A stretch of 64,000 bases of DNA from Lithospermum erythrorhizon (GCA_019722365.1 JADFUC010000685.1:1-64000), one strand, 5' to 3'; counted from the first letter of the stretch, positions 1-12,310 are shown. Numbers and translations are program-made. The notes: generated by a model not told the origin, from the sequence alone.

Positions 1-1756
1 CTCAGTATGCTTCGTTCAGTTACGTATTGCTATCACACGGAGTTAGCGGCGATTGTTTTTGCATTGAAGTTGTGGAGGCATTGGTGTATGGGGTTAGATG
101 TCAGTTTTCGCGATCTGAAATTAAAGTACTGCCCGGCGAGAGGGCAGCTGAATTTGAGGCGGAGGAGGTGGATGGAGTTTATCGGCGACTATGATGTGGC
201 GATTGAATATCACCGGGGAAGCGAGATAGTAGCGAGATGCTGCGAGTCGGAAGGGGAAGCGAATGAGCAGCGAAGCAGCTTGGGGTTGAGTTTGATATTG
301 GCAGCAGCGGCGAGTTGTTGGCTTATGTGAAGGTTCGACCTGTACTTTCTGACCGTATTTTGGAGTTGCAGCAGCAAGATGAAAAGCTACAGAAAATCAG
401 CGGGGAGGTAAAGGATGGGGTCAGAAAGGATTTTACAGTTGACGAGAGTGGAGCTCTGAGGATGGATGGCAGGTTATGTGTGCCGGATTCGGATGAGTTG
501 AAGAAAGAGATTCTTGACGAGGCTCATAATGCTCCTTATAGCATGCATCCTGGTAGCACAAAGATGTACAGGGACTTGAGATTGACTTTCTGGTGGCCGG
601 GAATGAAGAGAGAAATTGCAGAGTTCGTAGCTAAATGTTTGGTTTGCAGTGGTGAAAGAAAGCGAGCATAAACATCCCGCAGGATTGTTGCAGAGTCTTC
701 CTATTCCAGAGTGGACGTGGGAAAATATTACAATGGACTTTGTATTTGGTCTTCCTAGGTCGTTGAGGCGGAATGATGGGATCTGGGTGATTGTGGATAG
801 GCTGTCGAAGTCAGCTCATTTCTACTATCAGATCTGCGATGGACCGGAGAGGTTAGCGAAGATGTATGTGAATCGGTGTGAAGCTAGCGGGGTTCCGGTC
901 GATCATTTCGACCCCATGATGCGAATTCACCTCGGCGGAGAGGTTTCCGGGAGGCGTTGGGGGACTAGAGTGGAGTTGAGTACATGCTTTCCGTCCCAGA
1001 CGGATGGGCAATCGAGAGAGAACAATCAGGACTTTGGAGGATATGCTTCGAGAACTTTCAAATTACGAGTTTCTGAGGGAGTTGGGATGGCGAGTTGCCT
1101 CGGATGGAGTTCGCGTATAACAGGTTTTCATGCTAGTATCAGGATGGCTCCATTTGAAGGCGTTGTATGAGGCGGAAGTGTCGGACTCTGAGTACATTTG
1201 GAACGAAGTGGGAGAGAGGAAAGTATATGGTTCCGAGTTAGTTGAGAGTTCGGTGGAGAGGATCAAGTTGATACAGGAAAACCTGAGGATAGCGCAGGAC
1301 AGACAGAAGAAATATGTTGATCGTCGCCGGGTAGACTTGTCCTTCGAAGTTGGAGATCATGTGTTCTTGAGGATATCGCCATGGAAGGGAGTAATGCGGT
1401 TTGGGAGGAAAGGGAAGTTGAGCCCCGTTGGACCGTTCGAGATTTTTTTGGCGGGAGGGACACGTAACTACCGTCTAGCATTGCCTCCGGAGTTGGACCA
1501 GAATTCACAATGTATTCCATGTCGTGCACAGTATGTTCGGATGATCATATTCTTAGCTCAGTACGATTGGAGCTTGAGGATCTCACCTTTGAGGCTTAGT
1601 GAAGAAGATTCTTGATCGGAGGGAAAGGTATTGAGGAACAAAGTGGGTAGCCTTGGTGAAAGTGTTGTGGAGGAATCGGTGCGTAGAGGAGGCGACATGG
1701 GAATGAGGATGATATAGAGGGCCAGATTACATGAGCACCCCCAGCGTAGGGGAGTA
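1..1756 (+). pseudogene. Ty3/gypsy polyprotein 3' part (RNase H, integrase), decayed
   Basis: Remnant of a chromovirus-like Ty3/gypsy pol, cut by the window start. Reading frame changes several times. Bases 7-250 hold the end of RNase H (ELAAIVFALKLWRHW, then LNLRRRRWMEFIGDYDVAIEYHRG). Bases 315-660 hold the linker and the HHCC zinc finger of integrase (EAHNAPYSMHPG ... WWPGMKREIAEF ... KCLVC). Bases 660-1165 hold the integrase core (WENITMDFVFGLP, VDRLSKSAHF, QTDGQS), where the second catalytic Asp region is degraded. Bases 1180-1620 hold the C-terminal region (QDRQKKYVDRR, FEVGDHVFLRISPWKGVMRF, GPFEI). The end (RNKV, EEATW) follows in another frame to about 1740. Frameshifts and stops mean it cannot make integrase. 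Its LTR follows directly. Confidence 0.88.
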
Positions 1757-1865
1757 AGTTGTTTTATTTTACTTGTTTATGACTTTGAGTTGTTTCTGTG
1801 GGTCTTTCTCGTGGTTGTTGAGTTGGGAAATTTTGAGGGCGAAATTTTTATTAACCCGTTCCGTA

Positions 1866-4079
1866 TGAGTATTATTGTAATATTATTTGGGGTTAGAAAT
1901 TTAATTTATGTTAGAGTTGTGTTGTTAAACCGAGACGAGAAACTAAACCGAAAACCGAACGAGAAAGTGAGCAATTCTTGAGATATTTTTGTGCGGACCC
2001 CACGAGACTTTTTATAGTTATCCTTTAGCCTTATCATCATCCAAATCTTCATCTTCTTCTTCATAGGGCGAACTCCTCATCCTTTTCCACTCCCGAAGAT
2101 TTTCTTCTTCCCATTTGTTCCTCATTTTGCGAGCTTTGGTCCTAAAATTTCTGGAGAGATTTCCCGAGCCATTCTCTACGTTTTGAGGTAAGAAAGTTCG
2201 AATCTTTTGGAGTATTTCTTGAGTTTGAGGATTTTGACTTTAGAATTTAGTGCGACTTTGAGCTTTGATGTTTATTATGTTATAAAATTGCCGATTTAAG
2301 CTTAGATTAGCGTATAACAATTGATAATTATCGATTTATGGGAGTTGAAAATGTTGAGGATTATAGTTGACTTTGGTTGACTTTGTTGACTTTTCTAAAT
2401 GGCTTTAAATGATAAGTACTCTTGGACCTTATTTAGGATTGTTTTGAGGTGTTAATTGTGATTTTGTGGTGATTAGAGAATGTTCGGATATTTCGAGTTC
2501 TGTAAGTTGAATAGTGAATTGATTGGAGATTAAAGATGATTAGAAATGTGATGATTAGTGTAATATCGGAATGTTAGAGCCTTTGGAACTAGTTATTGGA
2601 ACTTGATTGTTAATAGGAAAGGTTGCGAACTTAAGTTGAATTAAGGTGATAAGGGGGAACTTTTGTTGGGTTATTCCGGGCGTATCGATATGAGATTTTA
2701 TATGTATATAGAATGTTATATTATTAGTTGTGTTATTAGTAGTAATTATAATTTTGAATGTTTGTTTAGCGTTGATAGGTAGGAAAGGACCATTATTTGT
2801 GATTGCGCGGAGTTTGTAAAGCTAACCGAGGTGAGTATATACATCTGTGGTGATTAACTATTTGATTACGAATATGTGTATGTGTATATATATGATTTGT
2901 GTTGAATTATATGTTGGTTATGCATTGTGGGTTGAGTCGTTGAGTTGTATTTGTGGTCTTGTGAGTTGTACAGGTACTTTTGAGGAGTTGTAGAGTTGTA
3001 TTATGAAGAGTTGTGTTTGAGTTGATGTTGTCAGTTGAGTTGTTTGTCCGGTATCTTGCCGTTCCTGATACGATTAGGTGAGTTGCACCGTACTTAGTAG
3101 CGGTCGGTGATGCTTACGTGCACAGATTGCGATTCGGTGATAAACATGTCGACGGGCATAAGTTTCTCCCTACAGGTTGAGGTTGATTATATGCGCATTA
3201 GTTGTAGAAATCCGGACTTATATTGAGTTGTTGAGTTGATACTATTGTTGAGTTGTTGAGTTGATACTATTATTGAGTTGTTGAGTTGATACTATTGTTG
3301 AGTTGTTGAGTTGATACTATTATTGAGTTGTTGAGTTGCTGATGCGTTGAGGTTGTGGTGTCGTGGTTGTCGGTGGATAGAGTAGAATTCGATTGTTTGT
3401 GCGTGTTGTTATAGTTTTTCAGAGATATCGTATGTTATTGTTGGGTGCCATCATTTTTGGATAGTGCGCTGGATTCTGATTTATGACCATATGAAAATGA
3501 TAATGAAACTGGCAGTGACTTTATATTAAGATCTTTAAGTTGAATAATATCATATACTACTTATCTATAAATTATGCAATAATTCCTTTGATACAACATT
3601 AAGTGATTGGAAGTTGATTTCATTCTTGAGATATATATTCACTAAGATTATGACTTACACTATTCATGATAGGCGGTAATTTTATTGCTAGGTTGACGAG
3701 GTGAATTTGTTCTTCCGTCGTCGGGCTTTCTTCGGATGTTTGTCTTTGTAGACTTAGGTGGCGGGTGGCGGTTGATCCTCCTGATCTCTTCATTTTTGTT
3801 GGATAGTCTTTGTTATGCGTATAGTTGTTATTTTGAAATACTTGTTGATGTATTGGTACTACGGATTATGTTACTCTTGAAGTTTGTTATTATGTGATGG
3901 GAATACCACGATGGTTCCTTTTCTTAAAAGTGTTGTTTTTCAATTGCATATGATATTGTCGAGTTGTTTAACAGGTTTCTTCTAAAATTGAGTCATTAAA
4001 TGATTAGTGACTGCGGTGTCGAGGATTTGGGGCGATTAACCTCGGGCGTACGGGCACGGGGGGGGTCGTCTGAATTACA
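1866..4079 (+). mobile_element. Probable 3' LTR of the Ty3/gypsy remnant
   Basis: About 2.2 kb of non-coding sequence directly downstream of the decayed gypsy pol. A purine-rich tract with the motif gaaattttgagggcgaaatt lies just before it, as is usual before plant gypsy LTRs. The sequence parallels the LTRs of the gypsy element at 13.4-23.2 kb in order: a GGACCC-type motif near 1995, a CT-rich leader near 2030-2130, a run of ttgactt repeats near 2370, an internal tandem repeat, and an end like gggggtcgt..taca. Borders are estimates, and no target duplication could be checked because the element starts outside the window. Confidence 0.6.
3222..3341 (+). repeat. 25-bp tandem repeat inside the gypsy LTR
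   Basis: Almost five copies of a 25-bp unit built from ttgagttgttgagttgatac. Successive units alternate between attg and atta at the start, so the true period is a 50-bp dimer. Confidence 0.9.
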
Positions 4080-6672
4080 TTGCATGAACTTTGGTTCAAG
4101 TGAACAAAGTCACATGATATGATTGAAGGATAATTAATTTTTGATTCAATCAAAGGTGATGATACTATGAAGACCAATATGTCATATTGTCTCTTAGCCA
4201 CCAAACATGCCTTAAATAATAAATAGTTTGATCTCTTTTATAACTCGATTGAGAAAAACTATTGAATGATCTTGAATGTTGTATATCTACATCTCAGGAC
4301 ATGTGATTGGTATTTAGTTTCTTTAACATGATGAACATAGTTCATGGTGTGATGAAACAAAAGCTTATAGGATGATGTAACAAATAAGCAAAGTTATCTA
4401 TTAGATTCTGACGTCACTTATGCGGATGAGTGAACATGGAGCGTAAGTTGAGATTAATGATTCACTTCGTTATTTCGAACTTCAAAGCATAGAAAAGAAG
4501 GAGTTTTAAGTAACATTTAGGAATTTGAAGAGATTTGATTAAATCTCGCGTCTCAAATAATTTTGTTGTCAAAACTATAATGTCTTGGCTAGGCTACCCG
4601 ATTATTAGGAACACTAGTTTGACTGTGGGTTAATCATGGATATGACCCAAGTATATGATAATTTGAAGGCAGAGATACAAAGAAGTTATCGAGAGCTCGA
4701 ATCAAGAGTGATGAAAGAGCCTTGAGATTCATAAAGGTTAGTGGGAGATGTCTTGCATAAATGAAGTTTTACATACACTAAATGTTGAAGAAATCTTAAA
4801 GCACAATAAAGGTATAGTAGTGATTAGATTTTTGTACATTTGTGGGCCAATTTACATATATGTGACACATCTTATAATCCAGTCATATTATATGTGTGAG
4901 CTTGCATGACATTTGCTTGTTAAGTTTAAGATGTGCAGGCTTCGAGTTGTCAAAATCATAATAGATTAAATTCTATAAATAGACAAATTCTCTTATTGAC
5001 AAAGCTGACTCTTGCGTTAGAGTGCAATCCCGGCTAGTAAGGGCCTCGCGTGTAAGTGGTTGAAGTCCTATTACATAATAATATGTTCACCGTATGTCGA
5101 GTCATGTGTTGTGCACCTGACTATGGCGTAACATGATTCCGTGATTGGAATTGTGAATTTTACTAAAGGTATTCCACAGCAGTTAGGAATACGTTTGGTA
5201 GTAACTTTTAAAGAGAATGAGCCCAACTATGATTTACATGGAATGGATCAGGTTGTTGATCTTTGCCCTTAGCGAATATGATAATGGCATTATGGGCCGG
5301 TTGTACCATATGAAAGCTATTAACCAGAATTTCAATAATAGGGTAGAGTCTAGTATACTCGATAAGTAAACTAAAAGGAAACTTGAACTCGATATTACAA
5401 ACGACCCATTCAATGTTGTTTTGTTGGTAACGTTGTTAAAAGAATGTGCATTTAATAAGGCAGGATGTGTTTAACACGCCGAGTTGTGTTGTAAACCTAC
5501 CCGATAGAACCCGAAGTGGTTGAAACCCGTTTTGATCATACTCGTACATGACTGCTCATCGGGATAATCTTAGTCATCAATGATTCACTGGTTGAGACGG
5601 GTTGATGATTGTAAAAAGTACAACTTTGTAAGTAGTATTTCTATAAAGGATAGTTATAAATCTTATCCTTTTGCTTTATATGTCCTTAAATGACCCACAA
5701 AATTCATACGAGAAGCTTAAAGATCATATATGGATTTAAGCGTGCATCTCGGAGGCCAAGTCCTTCCTGATTCAAGCGAGTTTGGTTTTCACGAGCTTAA
5801 TGAAGGCCCGAATGTGGCAAAGAGGATTCGGTGGGAGCTAGTTCATTGACTTTTACGGAATAAGTTAAATGTCGATTAAAATAAAAAGTTCTTTTGTGTT
5901 TTTAATCGATTGTTAACTAAACAACATGAATAAGTGATTCATTCCTTATAGTTATCCATTAGCCTTTACATACGTTGAAATATATAATATACATGCTGTT
6001 GTATCCTCGATGGTGAGTTAAAATCCACAAGGATTTGATCTATGTTTTACAGAGAAAAATATGAATTGTTGATTACACCTCTTGAAGCCTAGTATATAGC
6101 ATAGCCGAGGCCTTGAATCGGATGTTGATAGTTAGGCGACAAGCATCATATGACTAACATAGTGTTTTGATTAGTGATGAAGATTGATCACGTTAGCTTC
6201 TGAGACTAGATGTCCCGTGGGGTACGATCAAATATTTGGGGCAGTATGGCCAAGCAATTCATAGAAGATATGTATATACGTGTCCTATGATATTTGTTTA
6301 GAATTTTAGGATCGATAATTCTTAGACCTACAATATATAGCTATTTGTGTAATTATATACATCTGTACTTTGGCTATAGCGAAGCGTGCACTTAAGCGGG
6401 GGATTATAACGGCATATGTTGGGTCCACGCGGTGTGTATAACGATAGATGTTGATATATTGGGAGGATTTATCCGTCCTTGATATACAAAGGAAGATCTC
6501 AGAGCCTCTCACAGTTAGTAGCAGTTGGTTTATGGGGCGCCATAAATGCTTATTCAGTTAAATTACTCGAGTAAAGAAAGTTGTGGGTGTTTCGCTTCTT
6601 TATGAATTGAATTACGACTGAGATGCATGATAAGAATTATATGCTAATCGTCCAAGAGGGCAGAACAAGGAG
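4080..6672. other. Non-coding repeat-derived stretch; 3' internal part of a copia-type element from ~5.9 kb
   Basis: No convincing reading frame on either strand. From about 6115 to 6672 it parallels 9545-10148 in order: a gatgttgatagtt motif, a catagaagat motif, cttaagcgg, ataacgg, tatgttgg/aggta, a tccttgatata motif, gtttatgggacgcc, gagtaaagaaagt and tcgtccaag. Both copies then run straight into a tgttgga LTR start. This part is therefore the 3' non-coding internal end of a retroelement. I recognise nothing in 4080-5900. Confidence 0.5.
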
Positions 6673-7931
6673 TGTTGGAAATCAATGAAAATTGATTCCC
6701 TTTTATTATGCCGTTCAACGACAATTGGGTAATAAATTAAATTTACGGGTTGGTTAAATGTGATTCTGCAATAACTTAGTGTTCACGTTAGTAATTGTAT
6801 ATTACTAGTGTGGAGTTCATGATAATTTAAGGGGGTTATGACGATTGCTAGATCTTACTCATTAATCGTTATAATAATGGTGGTCAATTATTATTTATTA
6901 TACAACTTACTGTGCCGAGCCTAGAAAGTCCACAGCTAGCTGTCTGGTGGCGTTGAATTATATTTCATGTATGAAATTAAACTACATTTGCTAAGTGAGA
7001 GTTGATTGTAATCAGAATATTCTCGATTGGGATTTACATTGATAATGTAAAATATTAATTGGATGAACGGGTAATTAATTAGTGAATTGAATTAATTTGA
7101 TAGTTAGTTGAGCTTGTTTAGTAACTTGTTAGTTACTATTATGACTTGTTAGTGTTTGATTTTATATGAGTTTATTAATTCGGCTCGTTAAGTTATTCGG
7201 TTGGGATTTTTAGGTTTGACCTATATAAGCTAAACATTAGGTTTTCATCATAAGTTTTTCATGCAATAAAAACCACAGCCTCCTCCTCTTTTCTTCCATT
7301 TTTTGGCGAAATATTCATAGGAAGGGTGAAATTCTTATAACTTGATTTTCATCCAATTGATCCATGTTCTAGCGAGGCCTTAAAATGTGAGATTCAACCT
7401 CTGGTGTGGACCAACTAGAGGCACTACATTTGAAGTGCTCAACGATGGGGCTCAAAGAGGTTTAAATTGAAATATTTGGAGATAATAGACTACGTGGCAT
7501 CTATGTAGAGTACTCTGTTATTCATATAAATCGTTATATGATTTTTAGATTAATTTATATCATTTTGAGGATCGGGATATGAATTTGGTGTTATCACAGA
7601 TAAAATTCATACTAGATTCTAACACTCCTCTCTTGGAGTTGGCGAGTTTTCTCATAATCAAATCAGAAGCATTCGAATTCTTGATACAGCGAACCTGATA
7701 TCTGATTCAATCGAAGGCTTTGATGTGCAACCAACTAGATGAGCTATATTTGGAGTGTTAAGGATTGTTGGTCTAGGCTTCGTGAAAGTATTTGTTGCTG
7801 AGACTTCCGATGGCATCGTTGTAAGCATTGGAGAATTTATTTATTGTGTATTTGAATTACGATATTAAATCATCTGAAGATCTTTATATTTTAATTAAGT
7901 TTAATCAAATTTATACATGTAATGTTCCTTT
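6673..7931 (+). mobile_element. Copia-type LTR, copy 1
   Basis: Starts tgttggaaatc right after the conserved internal 3' region and runs to a primer-binding-site-like motif, tggtatcaaagc, at 7934-7945. That motif resembles the initiator-Met tRNA complement usual for plant copia elements. Homologous copies start at 10149 and 62217 and share the blocks ttattatg, gattgctagatc, taatcgttataata, ggcgttga.ttatatttcatgtatgaaatt and the later ttttctcat..tcaaatca. Internal sequence lies on both sides: 3' internal on the left, PBS and 5' internal on the right. Confidence 0.65.
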
Positions 7932-7933
7932 AG

Positions 7934-8750
7934 TGGTATCAAAGCTTTTTTAGATGACTTAATGTCGACTAAAATATTTAATTTCATGTCATGAATATTT
8001 AATAAATTTTATGTATATATGTTTATGTATAGATGTGTATTATAAAATTATAATCCATGTGAATTTTATGTGTTCATATTTCAAGATCATCTTTATTGTG
8101 CATATAGATGTTTTGATTTTACTATAATTTGTTTCATGTAAATTGGAAGGGTTTTGATTTGTCTTTATTGTTAACTAAAAACTAGTTTTGATTTAAAAAT
8201 GGTTAAACTTAAGATTTTTCAAATCCAAACATTTTTAAAGTGGATTTTAGTACAAAGAACGCATCTGTCAAATTTCAGAATTTTTGGAGATGTTTAAGTA
8301 TTTTTAAACAATTTTCGAAATTAATATGAATTATCAATTGAAACGTGAATAAATAATTTTTGATAAAACCTTTTTATAAAATTTCAATTGGATTAATTCA
8401 TAAATATTTTGAAGAATTGTTCTGTACAATTTCAAAATTTTTGAAATAGTTTAAGGCCTTCAAAACTATTTTACAAAAAAATTGAATTAAAACATAAAAC
8501 TAGAAATTAATTACCAAAAAACGAAGAGACCGCCGGGCACGTCCGGCCACCTATTGGGGAGGTTATGGCGGTCCCGGAAAGCTCACTTCCTCCTACAAGG
8601 GAGGGTGTCGAGTGGTCATGGGTGGCAGCAGTTGGCCGTCCATCCGTGCTCAATTTATGTGGCTAGGATTTTGAGAAAAAGCTCAATCTGCTTTTAAACC
8701 CTAGTTTTAGTGTTTTAAAATTCTTGATAAGAGAACGGATCCATATCAAC
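7934..8750 (+). mobile_element. PBS and 5' internal region of a copia-type element
   Basis: Begins with the PBS-like tggtatcaaagc. No gag frame is visible. The GC-richer block at 8520-8640 has a looser counterpart near 63050-63150 downstream of the third LTR copy. It ends where a Ty3/gypsy fragment starts. Confidence 0.45.
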
Positions 8751-8752
8751 AA

Positions 8753-9125
8753 CACAGAATAGAAAAAAGAGTTATGTGGATGTAAGAAGAAGTGAGATCG
8801 AGTTTAAGGTAGGCGATCATGTGTTTCTAAAAGTGTCTCCTGTGAAGTTCTGAAATAGTTTGGAATGGAGGGAAAACTACGCCCTCGATACGTGGGTCCT
8901 TTCGAGATATTGGAGAAGGTTGGAAATTTGGCTTACCGAGTCACATTACCGCCAAGACTCTCTAGAGTGCATGATGTTTTCCATGTATCCATGTTAAGGA
9001 AGTATGTGTATGACCCTGATCATGTGATAGATTATGCACCATTGGATTTGCGGGAAGATTTGACTTATGGAGAGATACCGGTAAATATCATCGATCAAAA
9101 GGAGAAAGTCTTGCGTCAGAGAATA
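8753..9125 (+). pseudogene. Ty3/gypsy integrase C-terminal fragment
   Basis: Encodes the tail of a gypsy integrase. KKSYVDVRRSEIEFKVGDHVFLKVSPVKF is read at 8768-8852 up to a stop. After a frame change come [22 protein letters not shown]-type residues, [15 protein letters not shown] and DPDHVIDY at 8866-9035. The expected terminal TWE region is missing. The reading stops at KEKVLRQR, where copia sequence begins. It is better preserved than the element at 1-1756, so it represents a separate insertion. Confidence 0.85.
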
Positions 9126-9128
9126 TCA

Positions 9129-9284
9129 CTTGATTAGAGATATGCTTAATAGAGGTGATATCAAAGTATGTAAAGTTGCAACTGAGACTAATGTTACCGA
9201 CCCCTTTACTAAACCAGTACCTCATGAAAAGCGTGATGAACATGTAGCGAACATAGGTCTTAGACGAATGTCGCAGTTGTGTTA
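9129..9284 (+). pseudogene. Ty1/copia RNase H C-terminal fragment
   Basis: Reads [17 protein letters not shown], then TETNVTDPFTKPVP, then NIGLRRMSQLC and a stop at 9282-9284. The DPFTKPVP block is the conserved end of Ty1/copia RNase H. Only the last ~50 codons are present. It abuts the gypsy fragment directly and is followed by the same non-coding 3' internal region and LTR seen at 5.9-7.9 kb. Confidence 0.85.
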
Positions 9285-10148
9285 AGTTTAGTGAGAGCTG
9301 GTGTATTTATTTTGTTATGTGAACAAAAATAATTGAATATTATGGCTTCTATATTTTAATACATTTTATTTTCTATGTTTATGTCTTTATATGTCTTAAT
9401 TTACATATAATTTGTCTTGCATTATCTCCTCGTTGAGTGAATAATCAAATCCCCTAGATTAATTTGTACTTTCTAGAGAGGAAACCTGCAAGCGTTGATG
9501 AGAGAACATTTTCAAGTCTAGAAACGTAAGATAGCCACCTTCCCTGGTCAAATGTTGATAGTTTGGGGCGACTAGCATCAATCACCAGTACAGTAATTGA
9601 TTGATGATCGATTTTCTTGGATCATAGGAGCTTGTAAGTCTAATCAATCTTATGGGCTATCGGTTTGCATAACTAAGGAGTTGGATTGACCGCTGCAAAA
9701 TCATAGAAGATATATATATTTGTGACCTTTGAATTTTGCTTAGAACTGTTAAGTTTAGCAATTATTAGACCTATGTATATAACTATCTATCTTATATGAG
9801 TTGTGTCTGTGTATATAACTATCTATGTTATATGAGTTGTGTGCTTTGACTATGTCAAACGTCTGCCTTAAGCGGAGATCATAACGGAATATGTTAGGTA
9901 CATAGTAGTAGATGTTAATATATTACAAGGGATTTGTCCATCCTTGATATAGAAGGCAGATCTTAGGCCTCTCGAAGAGATTGGGACTAATCGGTTTATG
10001 GGACGCCATAGTACCTTTGTCAGTTCAGCTCGTATTCCGAGTAAAGAAAGTCATAGGTGTTTCATGCCACACATCTTATGGTTAGCCTATGACTAGAGAT
10101 CAAGAGACAAAGGAATTCTAAAAGTAATCGTCCAAGGGCAAGTGGGTG
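9285..10148 (+). mobile_element. Copia-type 3' internal non-coding region, second copy
   Basis: About 860 bp between the RNase H stop and the next LTR. Parallels 6115-6672 block by block (see that entry). A short duplication, gtatataactatctat, sits at 9772-9830. No reading frame. Confidence 0.6.
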
Positions 10149-10270
10149 TGTTGGAAACCAATAGTTATTGGTTTCATTTATTATGTTCGTTGCAACAATT
10201 TATGTAACAATTCATTTACTAGTTTAGTTAAATGACATAATATAAACAGAAAGTTCAATAATAGTAATTG

Positions 10271-11558
10271 AAAAAGTGGTGTAATCGAATCTTCAAAAAC
10301 AATCTACAGTGCATACTGTTGTACCAAGACTTGACAACATTTGTTGCAACAGTGACAAATACAGATCTACACAAAGTAATCAATCCAAACCAAATTATGC
10401 TTCGCAGACTGTTATACCAGATGTTAGAGACAGTTGGTATAACAGGTTGTTCTCGAACAGTGATCAACAAATATGCACGGATCGATACTACACACAATAC
10501 TGTGATACAGGTTGTTCTTCCAACTGCTAGTGATACTCGGAATAACAGTTTGCTACAGTAAACACAAGCAATACAATAAAGTAAGCAACACAAGAGATTT
10601 GTTACCCAGTTCGGTGGAAACTCTTCACCTACGTCTGGGGGGCAAAATGCCCTATGGAAGGATTACTTTAGTATATGGTTGAGATTTACAAATAAGGACT
10701 TATCTCCCGCGGACGCCCTATCCTACTCTAACCTAATGTCCAAGCTCAGGCTCCCCTAACTTGACACTACCTCTAAGCTCAGGCTCCCCCTGACTTCCAC
10801 TTGATATATCAGGCTCCCCCTGATTGTGAGATCCCCTCACTATACTAGAAACTCAGGCTCCCCCTGACTTCTACTTTAATCACCTTTGCTAGTGATTGAT
10901 ATATCAGGCTCCCCTGATTGTGAGATCCCCTCACTATAATAATCAAATCACCCTTTTGGTGTTTGAAAAAAGTTGTTACAAAATTTCTACTATCGTAACC
11001 AGGTGTACTTACAGTCGCAGACAACAAAGTACAATAGTAACTCTGAACACATACACTACATGGAGCTTTATAACATAGCTCTATTACAATTGACCTAGCT
11101 TCTATAGAGAAAATAAGTGTATGGGACGTGAGGGATCAATTCTAATATGTCTTCTTGATCCTTTTATAGATAAAACCTTCCATATAAAAGTGTCCTTATT
11201 CCATTATGGTAAATAAATCCCTCGCGTCTGATATCTACAGGGTTGCCGCCTCTTTACAAGCGATTACCATGAAATCCCTTTATACAGATCACATTGAAGC
11301 CAGTTCCCGAAATAAAGGCTTACTTAATTGGGTTCGATGTAAAGGCCCAGTCGAAAACACGCGATGCCAGTATGGTGGTGACTTGCGCAAATTGCGGTTG
11401 GTCGGCAGTTTCGGGCCGACTGCCCAGCTCCGCAAATCGACTTCCACCCAGCTGCTTGGAGATATTCAGCAAATCCAATCTTGAATCATTACCTTATGAA
11501 AATACATGGTAGCTGAGGAGAAAAACTTAATCAATCAATGCTGCACTAACGGTAATTA
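10271..11558. mobile_element. Unclassified insertion within LTR copy 2
   Basis: About 1.29 kb that splits an LTR. The hexamer taattg stands on both sides (10265-10270 and 11559-11564) and may be the target duplication. It contains the block ttacccagttcggtggaaac near 10602 followed by cctacgtctgggggg, and a repeated caggctcccc motif. Several short frames exist, but none resembles a known protein. No TG..CA ends or inverted ends are obvious, so the class is open. Confidence 0.45.
10740..10935. repeat. caggctccccctga interspersed repeat cluster
   Basis: Six or so copies of caggctcccc(c)tga, several followed by ttgtgagatcccctcactat or cttctac. The longer unit tatatcaggctcccctgattgtgagatcccctcactat occurs twice with small changes (about 10805 and 10901). 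Confidence 0.8.
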
Positions 11559-12084
11559 TAATTGCCCAGTCGGGTTGCGATATGATAGGGGTTATGCAGT
11601 TGCTAGATCGCGTCATAATCGTTATAATAATATTAATGGTCTATTATATTATTATGTACTAATATCTGATGCAGAAGATTGTAGCGCGTACGGTGATGTT
11701 GAGTTATATATCATGTATGAAATTAAAGCGTACCTTCATATCGGAGTTGATTGTAATCAGCGAGATTTGATGGATTTAATTGCGCGGTGTGTGGGATTTA
11801 CGGTTAAATGGACAAGCCCGAATTAATTTAGTAGTTAATTTAATTAGTTAAGTAGTTAACGACTCATTAAGTTAATGGTTTGGGCTTAGGGCTTTAGGAT
11901 TTGTGCCTATATATTCTAGGCTTTGTATGAAAATCATTAAGCAACATTTTGAAAAGCCAAAAACCCTAAAAACCTAGAAGAGAAAATCGGCCTCCTCTCT
12001 TGAGTTGGCCGAGTTTTCTCATCATCAAATCAAGTTTGATTTGATTGTTGTTTTGTCCAAATCAAATTATAGGGGATATTTTGA

Positions 12085-12310
12085 CTTTCTACTTGAAATA
12101 AGTTGAACTTTTACCAAAAATATTTTTGTTTGTGTTATATAATATTTGATGAATATTATATCAATGAAAAGAATTTGAAATGTATTTTTTATTGATATAG
12201 TTTTCACCGTATTATATAACGAATAAAAAATATTCTGATCAATTGTATAATATCTGAAAAATAAAATGTCCCTATCGTTTAGGCACCGGAGATAGTAATA
12301 ATTTAGGGAA
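12085..12310. repeat. MITE-like AT-rich repeat
   Basis: The core, with atatcaatgaaaagaatttgaa, then ttttttattgatata, then a ttataa run, recurs at about 30180-30265 in a lipase intron. The shared inverted motif atatcaat...attgatat suggests a foldback non-autonomous element. Terminal repeats are not clean here. Confidence 0.4.

Larger units (their letters stand above)
10149..12060 (+). mobile_element. Copia-type LTR, copy 2, interrupted
   Basis: Starts tgttggaaacc after the purine-rich caagggcaagtgggtg. LTR homology runs to about 10270, breaks, and resumes at about 11559 (ggggttatg, gttgctagatc, aatcgttataataat, gttgagttatat.tcatgtatgaaattaaa), continuing to the ttgagttggccgagttttctcat block near 12005. 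The break is caused by the insertion at 10271-11558. Confidence 0.65.

Noticed and set aside
4980..5070. Possible tRNA-like or splice-leader-like segment (gcgttagagtgcaatcccggctag)
   Set aside because: No cloverleaf arms with a TTCGA-type loop could be built.
10255..10593. 112-codon minus-strand frame and overlapping plus-strand frames
   Set aside because: Overlapping frames on both strands without protein features; they lie in an insertion inside an LTR.
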